A stretch of 64,000 nucleotides of DNA from Chionis minor (Eukaryota > Chordata > Aves > Charadriiformes > Chionididae): assembly GCA_013398295.1 (NCBI GenBank), contig VZSF01004857.1, positions 1 through 64,000 of the forward strand. Reading direction: 5' to 3'. This document shows positions 50,931 to 63,787 of this stretch, one piece after another (within the stretch, counting starts at the first letter, position 1; the number at the start of each line of letters is the position of its first letter). The notes below the pieces were generated by a model. The model ran no database searches. It saw nothing but the letters and a program-made list of their open reading frames with translations, and was not told the DNA's origin. The position numbers were made by a program, and so were the translations under genes.

Positions 50931-52468
50931 AATATTCCCACAAGTAAGGTCTAAGCAGGCCTGGTCCGGTTTGCAAGACCCTGCCTTATGCTCTAGCCTG
51001 GCAGCACCATTGTGCTGTGCTTGATTTATGGTTAATATTCCTGTCAGCAGCCCAGGGCTTTGACACTCAAACCACATTACTCAATGCCACCTACTGTTGC
51101 GAATAACAAGCGCTGAAGTATCAGTTCCCAGCGGTTTGATATGGGAAGCTGAAGAATAGTTAGATTATCACCAGTTATGCAGACAACACATTTGACAGCC
51201 TTGCAATGATGTTTTCAGCTGTCAGTTATTGCAGCTACAGTGTGGAAACCACAAAAGGGGCATACGCTAAATATGCGCTACGAAGATGTCTACTTTGGAA
51301 GAGGCAGGCTTCTGGATAAATACATTATATGACATAATTGTGCTAACTCAGAATCATCTTTATCTCTTGGCAGAGAGGCAGATTTCCACATGCAAATTAA
51401 TTATAGTAAGCTCGACTCACATCAACACTAAAAGAGAGGGTGGGCATGAACATTTTCAGCACTAAATCTGTGCTGCAGCAAACTCTCACATGACGAATGT
51501 CCATAGCACTACAGGTTACCTCTGTAGACAACAGTTGTAACTGAACTGCAATATTTGGTCAGATTAAAAGAAACAATCCATTTCTCATTTAAAAGATTTG
51601 CCGGTATAAACTGAAATCAAAGTTATACAAGTCAGTATTTCAACTTATATGGACACGGTTTATAGAAGGCGTATGATCAACTTTTCTCTGGTAATCAGTC
51701 TCATTTGCAGTTTCTCAAACCAGGCAACCCACATGACTAATCTCTTCAAAACTATGGCTTAATTCAATTACTGCTCGGGGCAGGACTGAAGTTGTACATA
51801 GTTTTTCTCTGATTATTTTAATGGAAGTGCAGTACAGAAACATTAAAAGACACACACCGTCCGGATTAATGAAATCTTTGAAAATAGTATCATAGTTTCT
51901 TTAAGTCCTGTCTTTGGATGAAACAATCAACAGTTTGTTTGCAGATACTATAAAATAAATAACCTAGAACCCTATTGCTAGTCACTGATTTAGCATAACA
52001 CATGCTGGTAGGTTCCTATTTGACTGAGCTGTCAAAGGTACCTGATTACTATTTTCATGTAATTTTTTCAATCGTTCCAATAAAACTTGGAATAAACATG
52101 CAAATTCAAAGGGGCCAACAACAGTAGCCCAGGGGAGAGTTACAAAAACAGGGTAAGCTTCCTCTTGTGCTCAGCCTTCATTGAATCCTTTTGCAACCAT
52201 CTGAAAAACTGCTGTATATTTTAGTTACATACCCAGCAGGTTGCGTACCGGATGTTGTATTCCAACATAGCCAATGTTGGCATCTCTGATCTAATTGAAG
52301 AAATTAAGTTGTATATTTATTTGCCTTCAGTCCTGAAGAAGCTTGGACCATTTCAGCACTGACAATAGAAGTGTCAGAGCTGACAGTATCCAGCTGACAG
52401 TTAACTCTTTTTGCATCCTCTGCTAATAATCCTGTAACACAGAGGAGATATCCTGAATTAAGGGTGAT
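50931..52468. other. Unique non-coding DNA
   Basis: No feature recognised; AT-rich in places. Confidence 0.5.
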
Positions 52469-52629
52469 CTGTGGCACAAGAGTCCAGAGAGGCTGTGGGA
52501 TCTTCATTCTTGGAAGAACTCAAAACTCAACTGGACAAGATCCAAGCAACCTGCTTTTATAGGACTGACTTTGAGCAAAGGCTTGGACCAGGGACCTCTA
52601 GAGATGACTTCCAACCTATGGAATCTATG
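52469..52629 (+). mobile_element. Old CR1 LINE tail
   Basis: Sense-strand CR1 3' end: CAGAGAGGCTGTGGGATCTT (coding for the conserved EAV.S region), CTCAACTGGACAAGATCCAA, GCAACCTGC, GCTTGGACCAGGGACCTCTA, CTTCCAACCTATGGAATCTATG. It ends in a single recognisable octamer-like unit. It is clearly more diverged than the copies at 31, 38 and 58 kb, so it is older. The C-terminal coding part is too decayed to read through. Confidence 0.75.
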
Positions 52630-54422
52630 CCCAGATTTTAGGAAGGCTTTGAACTCAAGAGGGCTGTCTCTGCTGCCACTTCTGTAAATGCTGGACAATC
52701 AACAGTACCACAAATCATCCTCACGTCACAGTCAACAGTCCAAGAGAGGTAAATAAACAGCCTGTGCATTACTCTTCCCGACACATGCTTTTCCCTGTGA
52801 GGAAGTGCTCTGATTTGCTTCACATACTCAGGAACAGGTTTTAGAGAAAAGGCCCATAACCAGCATTATCTTCCTTTTGGTATTTGCTCACCACACAGTG
52901 GATTCTATACCAGGACACCCAAGAAAGGTGTAGGTGCATTTCCCATTCCGAGTTTCATCCAAAACTAATAGAGAAAGCATGAATATCTTTTATTTCAGAA
53001 CAGTTGTGTGCTAAACAGAACTGAAACATTTCTTAGCAGCTGCAATGAAGGTTTTTGCAAGCAAGAGCAAGCACCTGTTTTAGGCAACATTTCACTTCAC
53101 TTAAACTTTCAAGACATTTTTTATGTGTCATTCAGGAAAAAAGTCTACTAGACACATCACAGGAGAAAAAGGGAACTTGGAGCACAGTGGTGGAGTAACA
53201 TAAGCCATGACTGAGGTTTCTCTGGGTTTCACTAATGGCTCTACCACCCACAGCATTTGACCAGCAGGGTCTGGACTCATGGTGCTACTCATGTGGCTCC
53301 ATGAACAGCATGCACAGTTGGAGATTCACACAGTGGGGACTCACCTCTTAAAAAATAAAAATAAGACCAGCAGCAGTGGGAGCATTCCTGTTGATACTGA
53401 AAGCAGCAGAACATTAAGAGTGAACATGCTAATAGCACAGGCAGACAGGTGTGCAGCTATGCATGCCCACAAAGAATAAAAGTAGTGCAGCCCTCCGTTG
53501 AGCAACTTGTATTCAAGATTTATTGATTCTATCTTCCACCAAATGAGAAATAAGTGAAGCAAATCAAAGCAGAGGCTAAACGGAGCAGAACAACATGAAA
53601 CCTGTGCGGGATGAACAGCTCCCTGCCCATTGCCTGAGGCAACCTGCTGCTGAAGGAAAACATGCCAATGCTAATCAGATGATCGGTTTCCCTTCCCATT
53701 AGGCATTCTGCTAACTCCACAGATAAGCATACCCTCTCCTGTAGTTCCTCTAGGAATGCCAGTTCAACTTGGGAGGTAGCCCTGCTTCCCTCCTGAGCCC
53801 CATTTCAATATTCTTGCTATTCCTCAGTCTCAAGTGCAGTCCTGGAGATGCCAAACCTCCTGCCGTGGTACTGAGCACTAGCAAGCCTGCGGCACTGCAC
53901 TGCCAGCCTTCCAAACCTTGCCAAACATCTTGCCCTTTTAAGAAAAAATATGTGATCCTGCAGAGCATGGGCTGTTGAACGACTGTGTGCTGATCCCCAA
54001 CTGGGTAGAAGGCTAACTTACAGCAGGGACAGCAGAGTATGCACTGATCATAAAACAGCTACAATTACTTCTTTGAGGGGCTGGGAACCTTCCCAGTGCT
54101 GCAAGCCCGGAAAGCCTGCAAACAGCTTTTGCCAGTCATGCACTTGCATACACTTCTGTTTTATCCACTACTAATGCATTAAAAAAACCCACTCCAACAA
54201 AACACAACAGACTGTGGAAGAAGTAAAACTGTAGGCTCTATCAGCCCCAAGGCCATGAGTTTCCCATTTTATTCAACAGTAAATACAACACAGCTCTCTG
54301 GCAAAGAAAAGAGAGAACGGCTGCTTTGGGTCACCTCATGGGACCACAGGACATGAAGATACACAAAGGATTTTACCTGCATTCAGTGTGCCTGCTGGGT
54401 TGGCTTACAGGTCTGGCTTAGA
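52630..54422. other. Unique non-coding DNA
   Basis: No feature recognised. Confidence 0.5.
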
Positions 54423-54482
54423 GGGCCTGATCCACAGCACTTGGAAGTTAGTGGCTTCCATTAGGCTTTGAATGCATCCCAG
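54423..54482. repeat. Possible ancient amniote repeat
   Basis: GGGCCTGATCCACAGCACTT, GGAAGTTAGTGGCTTCCATT and AGGCTTTGAATGCATCCCAG resemble the common amniote motif GGGCCTGATCC, GAAGTCAGTGG, CATTGACTTTG. Same style as 27112-27180. Family not assigned. Confidence 0.4.
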
Positions 54483-57400
54483 TGGCTGATTTGTAAAATA
54501 ACGGTCAAGCGAGAGGAATGATGTACAGGGAAAAGAATCCTTCTGCATACTAAGTAGGATTGACTCATTCTGGCACGTGCTCAGTCATCTGCTAACAAAA
54601 AATATAAGTGTGTGTATATATATTTTTTCTCTATTGAAGAAGATATACACCAGAATAAGTGACATTATTCAGCTGCTGAGTCAGACATGCCACTCACCAA
54701 GTCAGATGTATTACATACAAGCCCGGACACATTACCTGCTAAATGAGACAGATTAGCTATTACACTAAATACATCAGCCCTTAAACTGGCTATATTCACA
54801 ACCGGGTCAGATATGCTCAAAGTTACCACCTATCAACTCACCTAGATCATTTAGTAAGCTACATCTACACAGAATGTGTGTCCCACCACAATCCATAAGG
54901 TAAGCTTGATATAATGTGCCTACCTGGAATCAAACTCATTGCTGTGCAACAGCCATTAATGGAGAAATACTTCACCTCTTAACATTCAGCTTTCCAGGGA
55001 TACACCAAGCATGTAGCCAGGTGAAGTCACTGTCAGAAAATTTTAGAATCTGCAGTAGCTGCACAGGAAGTCATTTTTTTCCCACAGCTGATTATTACTC
55101 TCCAAACACAGAAGACACCAGCCAAACTGTTCAAGTAACTGGAACCAGGGATTCAGCACCAAGAGAAGAGAAGTGCTCCCTCTAGCATAAGAGACCCACC
55201 ATCAGTATTTCGTATCAGCTTTCAGAGACATTTCTGGAAAATTTAGCAAGCAAACAAAAAAATCCACCCAGGCCAAGCACAGCTCAGATACCACGTTATT
55301 GCCGATGCCTGTAGTACAGGGTAAGGTAGTTATTTATCCACGTGTTTAAATATGTTGCTTTCTTAAAGCTCAGCATCAGACTTCAGATGGCACTCTACTT
55401 CTTTAAGGAACACAAAATTACCCACTGCATGAGATAACTTCAGGTTGACTTATTGATAGTAGCTTTTTACGAATGAGATAAGGGTGATTATAGGCTAGTT
55501 AGTCCACATTTTCTTTTACAACCATTTCCTACAGTGCCAATAGAAATGCACTTTGGAAAGCAGGCAGAATGGAGAGACTGGGGGTAAATAGGCTGCCTCA
55601 GCACTTGCATTTCTTAGTCCTGCAAGATGAGAGAAGTTCACCTCTTTTCTGTGCCTGCTCACTATAGACCAGGTAATAAAACATGCTTTCTTCTCTTCCC
55701 AAGCCACTAGCTCAAATTAACAATTTCTGCTATGGAAACAGGAAACAAGGGACTTTGCACTTCCTTACACATTGCTTTTATCCAGTTCAAACCACTCAAA
55801 AGTCTGAGCTGTTCATGGCAATACCACATACATGCACATGCCTTGCAAGTGATGTCCACCTGGTCCATGCCAACTGCTTGGCCACACTCACCATCTTGTG
55901 GACCTGGGAACCAAACCTCCAGGACAGGGAACAGAGCTGGATTACAGATCAGACATGCATGAAAGATGACAGGACAAGAACAGATCAGGCAGGGGGTAAC
56001 CACAGAGCTACATACAGATATTAGTTACCTTTTCTCAGTTGTCATTTTACAAATATGGCCACAATGAAGAAAGGGCCTGCCCTGTGCCATAACACAGAAT
56101 GGAGTGGCAAAACCTCAATACAGGATATCTTTGCCTTCGGACAGCCCTTCTCTCCCCAGGATTGCCCTTATTAAAATACTTCCCCCTTATTGACAGGTTT
56201 GATAGCAACTTACCTTTCTAGGCTTAAATATTCCCTAGCCCCTCACACACCCTCTCATCCTGGCATCAGTTTGCTTCACCTTCAAGCATACTAGAACTCC
56301 TTCTAAAATGTTAGCCACCTGCCTCTTCCACATTACACCCAAACAGTCCCACATGCCATGACTGCTGTTCTGTGAGGAACGGACGAGAGGCTTGTCTTTT
56401 CTCATCCCCCCAAGTAAAAGGAACAAAATTGTAACACCTAGGAATTAAATTCACAGTCCCCAGTACAATTAGGACATCGTTTTGCTTTTGCAGCATGGAG
56501 CTGAACTGTATCTGCTGAGCATTAATATAATACTGATCACACTGGAAACTATCAAGGGTCTGATTTGAAAGAGATGCTTAGAGATGAACCATAAATCCAT
56601 TCATTTTCAGGAAAACACTCAAATATATACCTTGCAAGGAGACTACAGCCCTTGCTAAAACTTTCAGAGTCAGCGCCAGGAATAGGGTTGTTCGAGATTA
56701 AGACTGTACCGATGCTGATGGATCAATTTCCCCATCAACACTGGTTTCTGGAGGCAACCTACTCCAATTATCCTATCTCATCACAGCAAAGCTACCACAT
56801 GTCACATACATCACCTGTGCTAGGTCCCATTGGCTGCATCTCATCAATTACTGATAAACTAGGATGAATAACTCAAGGGCAAATAAAAAGGTGCAAAAGG
56901 GTCAGATCTAGAAACTGGAAAAGCATGGGAGCAGAGAGGGGCTGAGCCCTTCAGTGTCTCTGTTTATACAGTTGCTTAATAGGAGCTGAGCTCCATGGAA
57001 AATCTAATTCACGACCTATGCTTTAATTTTGTCAATTCATTTCTTTTCAGTAAGTAATATCTCTTTTGTTATTTTAATTTAATCTTTGGGGTTTACTCTC
57101 TTACATTAATTTTGGTATTCACTCCATAGGAACAAACTGATACATCAGCTGTTAAACACACGGGATTCCACTAGAGAGGTTTATAGTTGAGGTTTCTCTA
57201 AAACACAGAATCCTGAATAGAGGCACAGTGAAAAGCCACTCAGGTAAAACAAGTGAAAGAATGCAAAAGACGGTGGTAGCATGCATTCCTGAGCGGCCAG
57301 ACATTACTAACACAAAGAGCACTTGCAACTTCTGCAAAAAAGCAATTGCACCTGGCTTTTTGTTTGTTTGGTATTTTTCACTAATAGCAACACATTTAAA

Positions 57401-58412
57401 AACTTACAAAAAAATCGTCGATTCTTTTTAGCACCTCTGCCTTCCCAGAATGCTGGTGCAGTGCAGAACACCCCCATGCTCCTCCAGCAGCCTAACTCTG
57501 AAAGGGCGGAGTCTCTTCCCAGCAATGTGGCTGCACAATCTAGAATTAGGGAGACTGACATCTATGAACACATTCATTAGCCGACCGCAAGAAGAATGCC
57601 AAGCAAAGTTGCCCAATAGACTATTATAAGATCTTGCTTTCAGCAGCTTATAAATTTGCCAGTGTTCTATTGTTTGAACTGAATTATGCTACATTAGGGA
57701 TTTTCCTCAAAAATCACTACTGAAAAAGCCTGTAGAAGAAGGGCAAACTGTGTTATTTTGCCCACACTAGATTTTTAAGAAGGAGACTCACTCTGGTCTT
57801 GGTATGGGTTTTTGTCTCTTTTTTGGAACATCTGCTGTCTAATATGCAAAAGCTTTCCTGAGATGAGGCCTGTGACTCCTTCCTGCGAGTTCTCTAGTGT
57901 GTGATAACAAGCAGATTCATATAGCAATCTTTGCTATAGGTAACCAGGTAAAGGAGAGAGATTTTTATTATTATTGTAGTAACTAAGTCTCTTCACGAGC
58001 TCTGTCTTCCATTGTCACCTCTGGGTGAAACTGGTCGTTAGACTCAAAAGTTACTAGACAGTGGTTGGAGGGGGTGTAAAATGGACAGTCAGACAGTGAT
58101 TTCAGTAACTTTACCTTCTTAAGCAAACAAAAAGCCAGGCTTAAAAAGTCTCTATTTTCTTTGCTTAGTTGCAGCTCTTCATACGATGGAAGCTGGGACT
58201 TTGCACTTTGTATAGAAATGGTCTGAATGCCAGAGATGTGCTGCGCACCTAGTAGAAAATTCCACCAGAATATCAGCAAGGTGCTAAGAGCCAACAGTTG
58301 ACATGAGATAATGGAGTTTATGAAGAAAACTAGGTAGAGACTAAGAAAGATATTCTGATGAGATGGGAGAGCTAGAGGGAGACAGGGCTGGCTGAGCAGA
58401 GGCCGTTGGGGT
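54483..58412. other. Unique non-coding DNA
   Basis: No gene recognised. A short (TG)4(TA)4 tract lies at about 54608-54623. Open frames around 55683-56024 (113 codons, +) and 57307-57580 (both strands) match nothing known. A long - strand frame entering from 58936 continues to 57983 only by chance read-through beyond the CR1 end. Confidence 0.5.
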
Positions 58413-59966
58413 GTAGAATCACAGAATGTTAAGGGTTGGAAGGGACCTCTAGAGATCATCTGGTCCAACCCTCCTGCCAGAGCAGGTTCACCTAGAGCAG
58501 GGTCACCTAGAAAAGGTTGCACAGGATGGCATCCAGGTGGGTTTTGAATGTTTCTGGAGTCAGAGACTCCACCACCTCTCTGGGCAGCCTGTTCCAGTTC
58601 TCTGCCACCCTCAAAGGAAATAAGTTTCTCCTCATGTTGAGATGGAACTTCCCTATATTCAATTTTATATCCATTGCCCCTTGTCCTGTCACTGGGTACT
58701 ACTGAAAAAAGACTGGGCCCCTCTTCCTGGCACCCTCCCTTTAAGTATTTGTAAACATTGATGAGATCCCCCCTCAACCTTCTGTTCTGTAGACTAAAAA
58801 GGCCCAAGTCCTTCAGCCTTTCCTTGTAAGAAAGGTGATCCAGCCCCGTTATCTTTTGTAGCCCTTCGCTGCACCCTCTCCAGCAGTTCCCTGTCTTTCT
58901 TAAACTGAGGAGCCCAGAACTGAACACAGTACTCAAGCTGTGGTCTCACCAGGGCAGAGTAAAGAGGGAGGATGACCTCCCTCGACGTGCTGGCTACACT
59001 TTTCTTGATGCACCCCAGGATGCCTTCGGCCTTCTTGGCCACAAGGGCACATTGCTGGCTCATGGTCATCCTGTTGTCCACCAGGACTCCCAGGTCCCTC
59101 TCTGCACAGCTGCTTTCCCGCAGGTCAGTCCCCAACCTGTACAGGTGCATGGAGTTATTCCTCCCCAGGTGCAGGACCCTACACTTGCCTTTGTTGAACT
59201 TCATATGGTTTCTTTCTGCCCAACTCTCCAGCCTGTCCAGGTCGTGCTGAATGGCAGCTCAGCCTTCCAGGGTTTCGTCCAACCCTCCCAGCTTCGTGTC
59301 ATCAGCAAACTTGCTGATGGTGCACTCCATCCCTTCATCCAGGACATTGATGAATACATTGAACAGGACTGGACCCAGCACTGACCCCTGAGGAACACCA
59401 CTAGTCACAGGCCTCCAGCTAGACTCTGCCCCACTGATCACAACCCTCTGAGACCTACCTGCCAGCCAGTTTTCCATCCACCCCACTGTCCTTTCATCTA
59501 ATCCACACTTCCTAAGCTTGCCTATGAGGATGCTGTGGGAGATGGTGTCAAAAGCCTTGCTGAAGTCAAGGTAGATAACATCCACTGCCCTCCCCTCATC
59601 TATCTATTCAGCCATCGTAGAAGGCTATCGGATTAGTCAGACATGACTTCCCCTTGGTGAATCCATGCTGACTGCTTCTGATAACCCTCTTTTCCTCCAG
59701 ATGCTTGGAGATGACACCAGGAAAAAGCTGTTCCATCATCTTTCCAGGGATGGAGCTGAGACTGACTGGCCTGTAGTTTCCTGGATCCTCCTTCTTGCCT
59801 TTTTCGAAGACTGGAGTGACATTAGCTTTCCTCCAGTCCTCATACACTGATGGTGGAGAGCGGACCAGCAGTGACTTCTGCCAGCTCCCTCAGCACTCGT
59901 GGGTGCATCCCATCAGGACCCATGGACTTGTGGATGTCCAGTTTACTTAATAGGTCTAACTGACCT
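58413..59966 (-). mobile_element. CR1 LINE, longest copy (about 1.55 kb)
   Basis: Begins on the + strand with complement octamers (GTAGAAT, CACAGAAT 58420-58427) and the same 3' UTR as the 3958 and 31083 copies. ORF2 is traceable from the RT start (LDIHKSMGPDGMHPRVLREL region, about 59950) to the C-terminus. The 5' boundary is near 59966, where recognisable homology (DLLSKLD) fades; the endonuclease domain, ORF1 and promoter are absent. Defects include an internal deletion near 59850, several frameshifts, and a 15-bp partial tandem duplication in the 3' UTR at about 58485-58514 (GGTTCACCTAGAGCA then GGGTCACCTAGAAAA). Not mobile on its own. Confidence 0.97.
58515..59966 (-). pseudogene. CR1 ORF2 reverse-transcriptase region (broken)
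   Basis: Family role: the ORF2 protein nicks DNA and primes reverse transcription of CR1 RNA. Visible in order on the - strand: SKLDIHKSMGPDG (about 59950-59910); EDWRKANVTPVFEKG and NYRPVSLSSIPGK (about 59840-59745); FSKAFDTI (59564-59541); [11 protein letters not shown] (59402-59370); the catalytic FADD (59309-59298); a thumb/C-terminal part with [17 protein letters not shown] and [20 protein letters not shown]; then [20 protein letters not shown] and [20 protein letters not shown]. The polymerase YADD-type box is FADD, normal for CR1. The reading frame is interrupted near 59850 (a deletion removing about a dozen codons), 59600, 59230, 58840 and 58650. Confidence 0.95.
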
Positions 59967-62002
59967 AACTGAAATGAGAGATCTAATACGAAGCCAAAGG
60001 GGGACAAATCTTTGAGACAGGAAAGAACTATTTTAAATGTCATGCCTGGTGTTGCAGTTCTTTGTACCAGCTAAGAACTTGTCCCACGGCTTTTGTTTTA
60101 GGGCAGCACACATACAGTATTAATGGTATGGCTTAGCTTCGTAAACCTGATGACTCTGTGGAGAATAAGATGGTATTGAAAGCTCTGTCTGCAGAGCTTC
60201 ATGAAAACCCAGTCACAGGGAAGAGTCCAATCCTTCAGTCCAGTTCCCATATGCTACACTGCAGCAGGTCCAATTTTTTAGTAGAGAATAAAACCCATCT
60301 ATTTCACACTGAGAATTGTGGTGTCATACAGTAAAATTGCTAGCTGTGCAGAAAACACAACAGTAGGCTGTATTTCAGACTGAAGCCTACAGATATTTGT
60401 TTCACAACACAAAGTCTTCTCTTACTGTAATGGGTTACTTCTTGTTACAGTAGATTTGTTAGTGTGTCTCACTGTTTTCAGCACAATAAACAACATCTGT
60501 AGCTATTCACTTTGCAATCTGTGGAGACAAATGGTTTTGATAGGATTAAAAGTGGGCAATAATGGATTTTATGGTGAGCTGGTAATCGCAAAAAAAAGCT
60601 TTGTGAACAGCCTCTACTCGAAGTTCAGCACAGTGGAATATTTTAATCAGGGCTTTGAAAACAAAGCATTGCCTAAATATTCAGGGGGCCACTAAAACAT
60701 CCCCCCAAACAAGCTGTGCAAAGCTGAATTTATGAAGAGGTCAGGACTGGCAGAAACCATGTTCTCAGTCTAAAACCAGTTTGCATCTTATAGGGTTACC
60801 CAGCTCAGCCTTCAACATGTGAGCCTCCTTGGGGCCTCAGCCTGACCTGGCTGCTGCATCCCACGCTGACAGATCTAGGTGGCAGCACAATGCTAGAGGT
60901 AGTTTGGCTGCTTTGGCAAGACCACATGTGCAGAGTATGGTCCGTTTCTGAATCACCAACAAAAGCTAAATCCAGCAGACACCACTGTAGTGTATCACTG
61001 GCCCATCTTCTGCTCCTGGTCACAAGCCCTCTTCTCCTACCTGCAGAATCACTCAGAACCATCTACCTTTTTTCATCTCTTTTTGCCAGAAGAGTTGGAG
61101 AAGCGATCTCCAGGTGTAGAGACACTAAAAGAAGGGGTAGCCCAGCTGCCATCACCTCTTTCAGCACCACTGTTTTTTCAGTGCACTCACTTATCCTGGG
61201 TCAACCTTCATGGCGCTAAGGGTGGAAATCTCCATAATCTTCCTACTGCTGAATTTGGTCATAATTTCTAACACTTGCTCAAGGTGCACAAGACTTGCTT
61301 TGCTTTCCCTCTACAAAGTGCAAGTGATGCTTGCATTTCTGCATCTTCGTAAAGAGTTGGTGCAAACCCTACTGCCAAGAGGAGGAATCTGCTTCAATCC
61401 CAAATACAAAATTGCTAGCGTTCCCACACAGCCCAAGGAGAAGTCCTTATGAACATTTTGGTCAGGTTTTTCATATCCTCACCATTTATATTAGGAATGA
61501 ACTGCAGGTCAAGTAGCCTAGCAATTCACTTGCCAGCTTAGCAGCTTGAGGCTTTGCCTCAGGGCCTTTCACACAAGCAGCTATTAAGTACAAAGAAATG
61601 TCACTTGTGCTGGTCATTATTGTTAATAATCGAAAATTCCTCTATTTGCACACCTCCATAATAAAAAATTTTCCCATTGGATTCCTTCCCCTTCACACAG
61701 GGCCAGGTTATTATAATATACCCAAAAGTACAAAGCATTGTACAGTAGGATTTTACAATAAGACAAGCTGCTACACCGTATCCTCACCTCACGGGCTCCA
61801 GGAATAGAGACCAAGCAAAGGGCTAAAGCTCCACTCATTGCTGTCTTGCACTCCCTGTATTTGCGGGATTACCTGGGATTCAGACTGCCCACCATGTTGA
61901 GGTATATGGGGACAGAACTGTTGGGGCAGATGAGATCTTACAATCTAGGTAAGACGACACAGGGTGCGTGGCATTTCTAGTTTCAGGCAAGATTTTTCCT
62001 CA
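59967..62002. other. Unique non-coding DNA
   Basis: No repeat or gene recognised. Overlapping frames at 60890-61452 (up to 109 codons on +, 85 on -) show no domain. Confidence 0.5.
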
Positions 62003-62007
62003 AAGGG
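62003..62007. repeat. Target-site duplication, left (AAGGG)
   Basis: AAGGG immediately before the TG of the LTR; repeated at 62294-62298. Confidence 0.8.
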
Positions 62008-62293
62008 TGTCCTGGTTCCAGCAGGGGCAGGGTTAAATCCTGGTACAGGTATTCCATACCATGTGAGGCCATGCTCAGTCTGTAGGTGGCAGCTGTCCGG
62101 AGGAGGGGCCAGGAAGTGGGCGCTTGGGAGCTGGCTGGGGTTTCCCAGATGTGGCATCCCTCTGTCAGTGTTATTGTTATTTCCTCTTTCTTTTGCTGTT
62201 CCCTTAAACTGCCTTTATCTCAACCCAGGAGTTTTGCCTTTTTATTCGTATTTTCTCTCACCACTGTGGGGAGTTGGGTGAGCGGCCACGACA
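62008..62293 (+). mobile_element. Solo LTR of an avian endogenous retrovirus
   Basis: 286 bp from TGTCCTGG to CCACGACA, i.e. TG...CA ends. Internal landmarks match a very common avian LTR type: GTCCTGGTTCCAGC at the start; GGTATTCCATACCATGTGAG and CATGCTCAGT (about 62049-62082) just before the expected TATA box, which here is degraded to GTCTGTAGGT; then TTAAACTGCC, TTTATCTCAACCCAGGAGTT near the 3' end; and GGGTGAGCGGCCACGACA. It is shorter than the usual form, with pieces missing from the U3 and near the 3' terminus. A 5-bp direct repeat AAGGG flanks it exactly, which supports a single intact insertion followed by LTR-LTR recombination. Five-bp duplications are usual for ERVL-type elements, so that class is inferred. 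No internal viral genes are present. Confidence 0.88.
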
Positions 62294-62298
62294 AAGGG
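62294..62298. repeat. Target-site duplication, right (AAGGG)
   Basis: AAGGG directly after the terminal CA of the LTR, identical to 62003-62007. Confidence 0.8.
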
Positions 62299-63787
62299 CA
62301 AGGACAACTTTGAAAAGAAAGGAAAAGTGATGGTAATATCTACAATGTTCAGAGCAAGCCACCTACATCTCACAGACAAAGGCTTTTCTATTCTGTATGA
62401 TCTGTGAGCTGCCTGATATGCCGTGCTGCCTTACTGCACAAGCAGACAAGGGCTGCAGCAAAAAAAGGGCTGAAGAGCACTTTCCAGAACAAGTAAATGA
62501 GAGCTGGAAACAACCACAGTGTAGCACAGTGCCTTCATGCCTACAACTACAACCACCACAACTCAGGTGATACTCATTTATATTTTGCAGGTTTATATTA
62601 AACCAGTAAGGCCCAGGAGACCACCACTTGCCCTTACCTAAAGACAATTTTGATTTACAGCTTTCAGCTCACCCAGCTGGAAGATCTTCAAGGCTCTTCT
62701 CATTCCTGTGCCATGTCTCCACAATACTCCTGAAGGAGAAGAACCAGCTAAGTGGCTGCTACTCAGTGGTATTTGCTTCTATCATACAGCAAACAATAAT
62801 CCTACTTCTGTCAGGAATTGCTGCAATATACAACTATCCTTGCAGATAGTTGTATAATTGTCCCCAGAGGGTGCACACTTTAACTCTTAGGTATCAGTCA
62901 GCAATTCAAATCCGGAGTTCTTACTCCATCAAAACGTGATTTGTCCTGCAATCTATAGTTTCGTTAGAAAGAAATGTTCAGGAAATATCTCTCTCCATAA
63001 ATCCAGTCTGAAAGGTCCCTGGGAGGTAATATGAATGCAGACTGCAGCAAATCATTTCTAATAATTCATGTCTAGTATGACATATGGTTATAACACCAAG
63101 AAGTTATCCTGAAAACTATCTGAAATGTGAGCTCCGCATGCCTTTCGCTTCTTTAAAGTTTCATGTACTGTATTACTGTGGGGTTGGGTTCAATAGGCTA
63201 AATAAAGCTTCCTCTTGCTCTTCCAAACTGAAACGTAAAATAACACAAGGGAAATAAGGATTTCTCTCCTGCGCAGCAGCACATACAACATCCTTTCACT
63301 GAAAAAAGAACTACAACAGTCAAACCCCTGGGTCATTCTTCTTTTTGTGAAAAGACTGGTTAAAAGTGTATGTTAATGTTCCTTGCCAATTTTTCGTGTG
63401 TTAGCCCCTTCCTTACAGGACTCTCATTACACTCCCCTTCTATGTAGTTTTAAAAGGTTTCCTTGTTTGACAATTTTGCTGAAGGCAACTGTTACTTGCC
63501 TTCTCCTAAGCTCAATATACCACAGCAGAAGTGGTACACTGTACATATGGTTAAGATCTGTTTTAAAAACACTTAGAGATTGCTACCAAATCTCACTGTG
63601 TGGCTTGTCATTTGCATCTAGTGGAGTCTGTGAAGCTGTAAAACTCTGCTATGGGATAGTTCCTTATTTGAAACTCAAGACATGAAATTTTTATTGTTCA
63701 ACAGAGGGTACTTTCGGGTATTAAATTGAAACAAGAAACCCATGTGTAGAAACTAGCCAGGAAGATAAGCTCCTTGGGATGATAGCA
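62299..63787. other. Unique non-coding DNA with one hairpin
   Basis: Apart from the inverted repeat at 62827-62856, no feature recognised. The 100-codon frame at 63383-63685 has no known domain. Confidence 0.5.
62827..62856. repeat. Perfect 12-bp inverted repeat, 6-nt loop
   Basis: Arms TATACAACTATC (62827-62838) and GATAGTTGTATA (62845-62856) are exact reverse complements, separated by CTTGCA. No T-run or miRNA-like long arm extends it. Could be a chance palindrome or the residue of a small element. Confidence 0.8.

Noticed and set aside
57983..58936. 317-codon - strand open frame, the longest in the window
   Set aside because: Its first part is CR1 ORF2 C-terminus with frameshifts, and from 58413 on it runs past the CR1 3' end into unrelated DNA. 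It is a chance fusion of a dead LINE and flank, not a gene.
58972..59384. 92- and 110-codon + strand frames
   Set aside because: Antisense shadows of the CR1 RT region on the - strand.
61964..62313. 105- and 75-codon + strand frames
   Set aside because: They lie across the solo LTR and its flanks and encode nothing retroviral that I recognise; no internal viral region is present.
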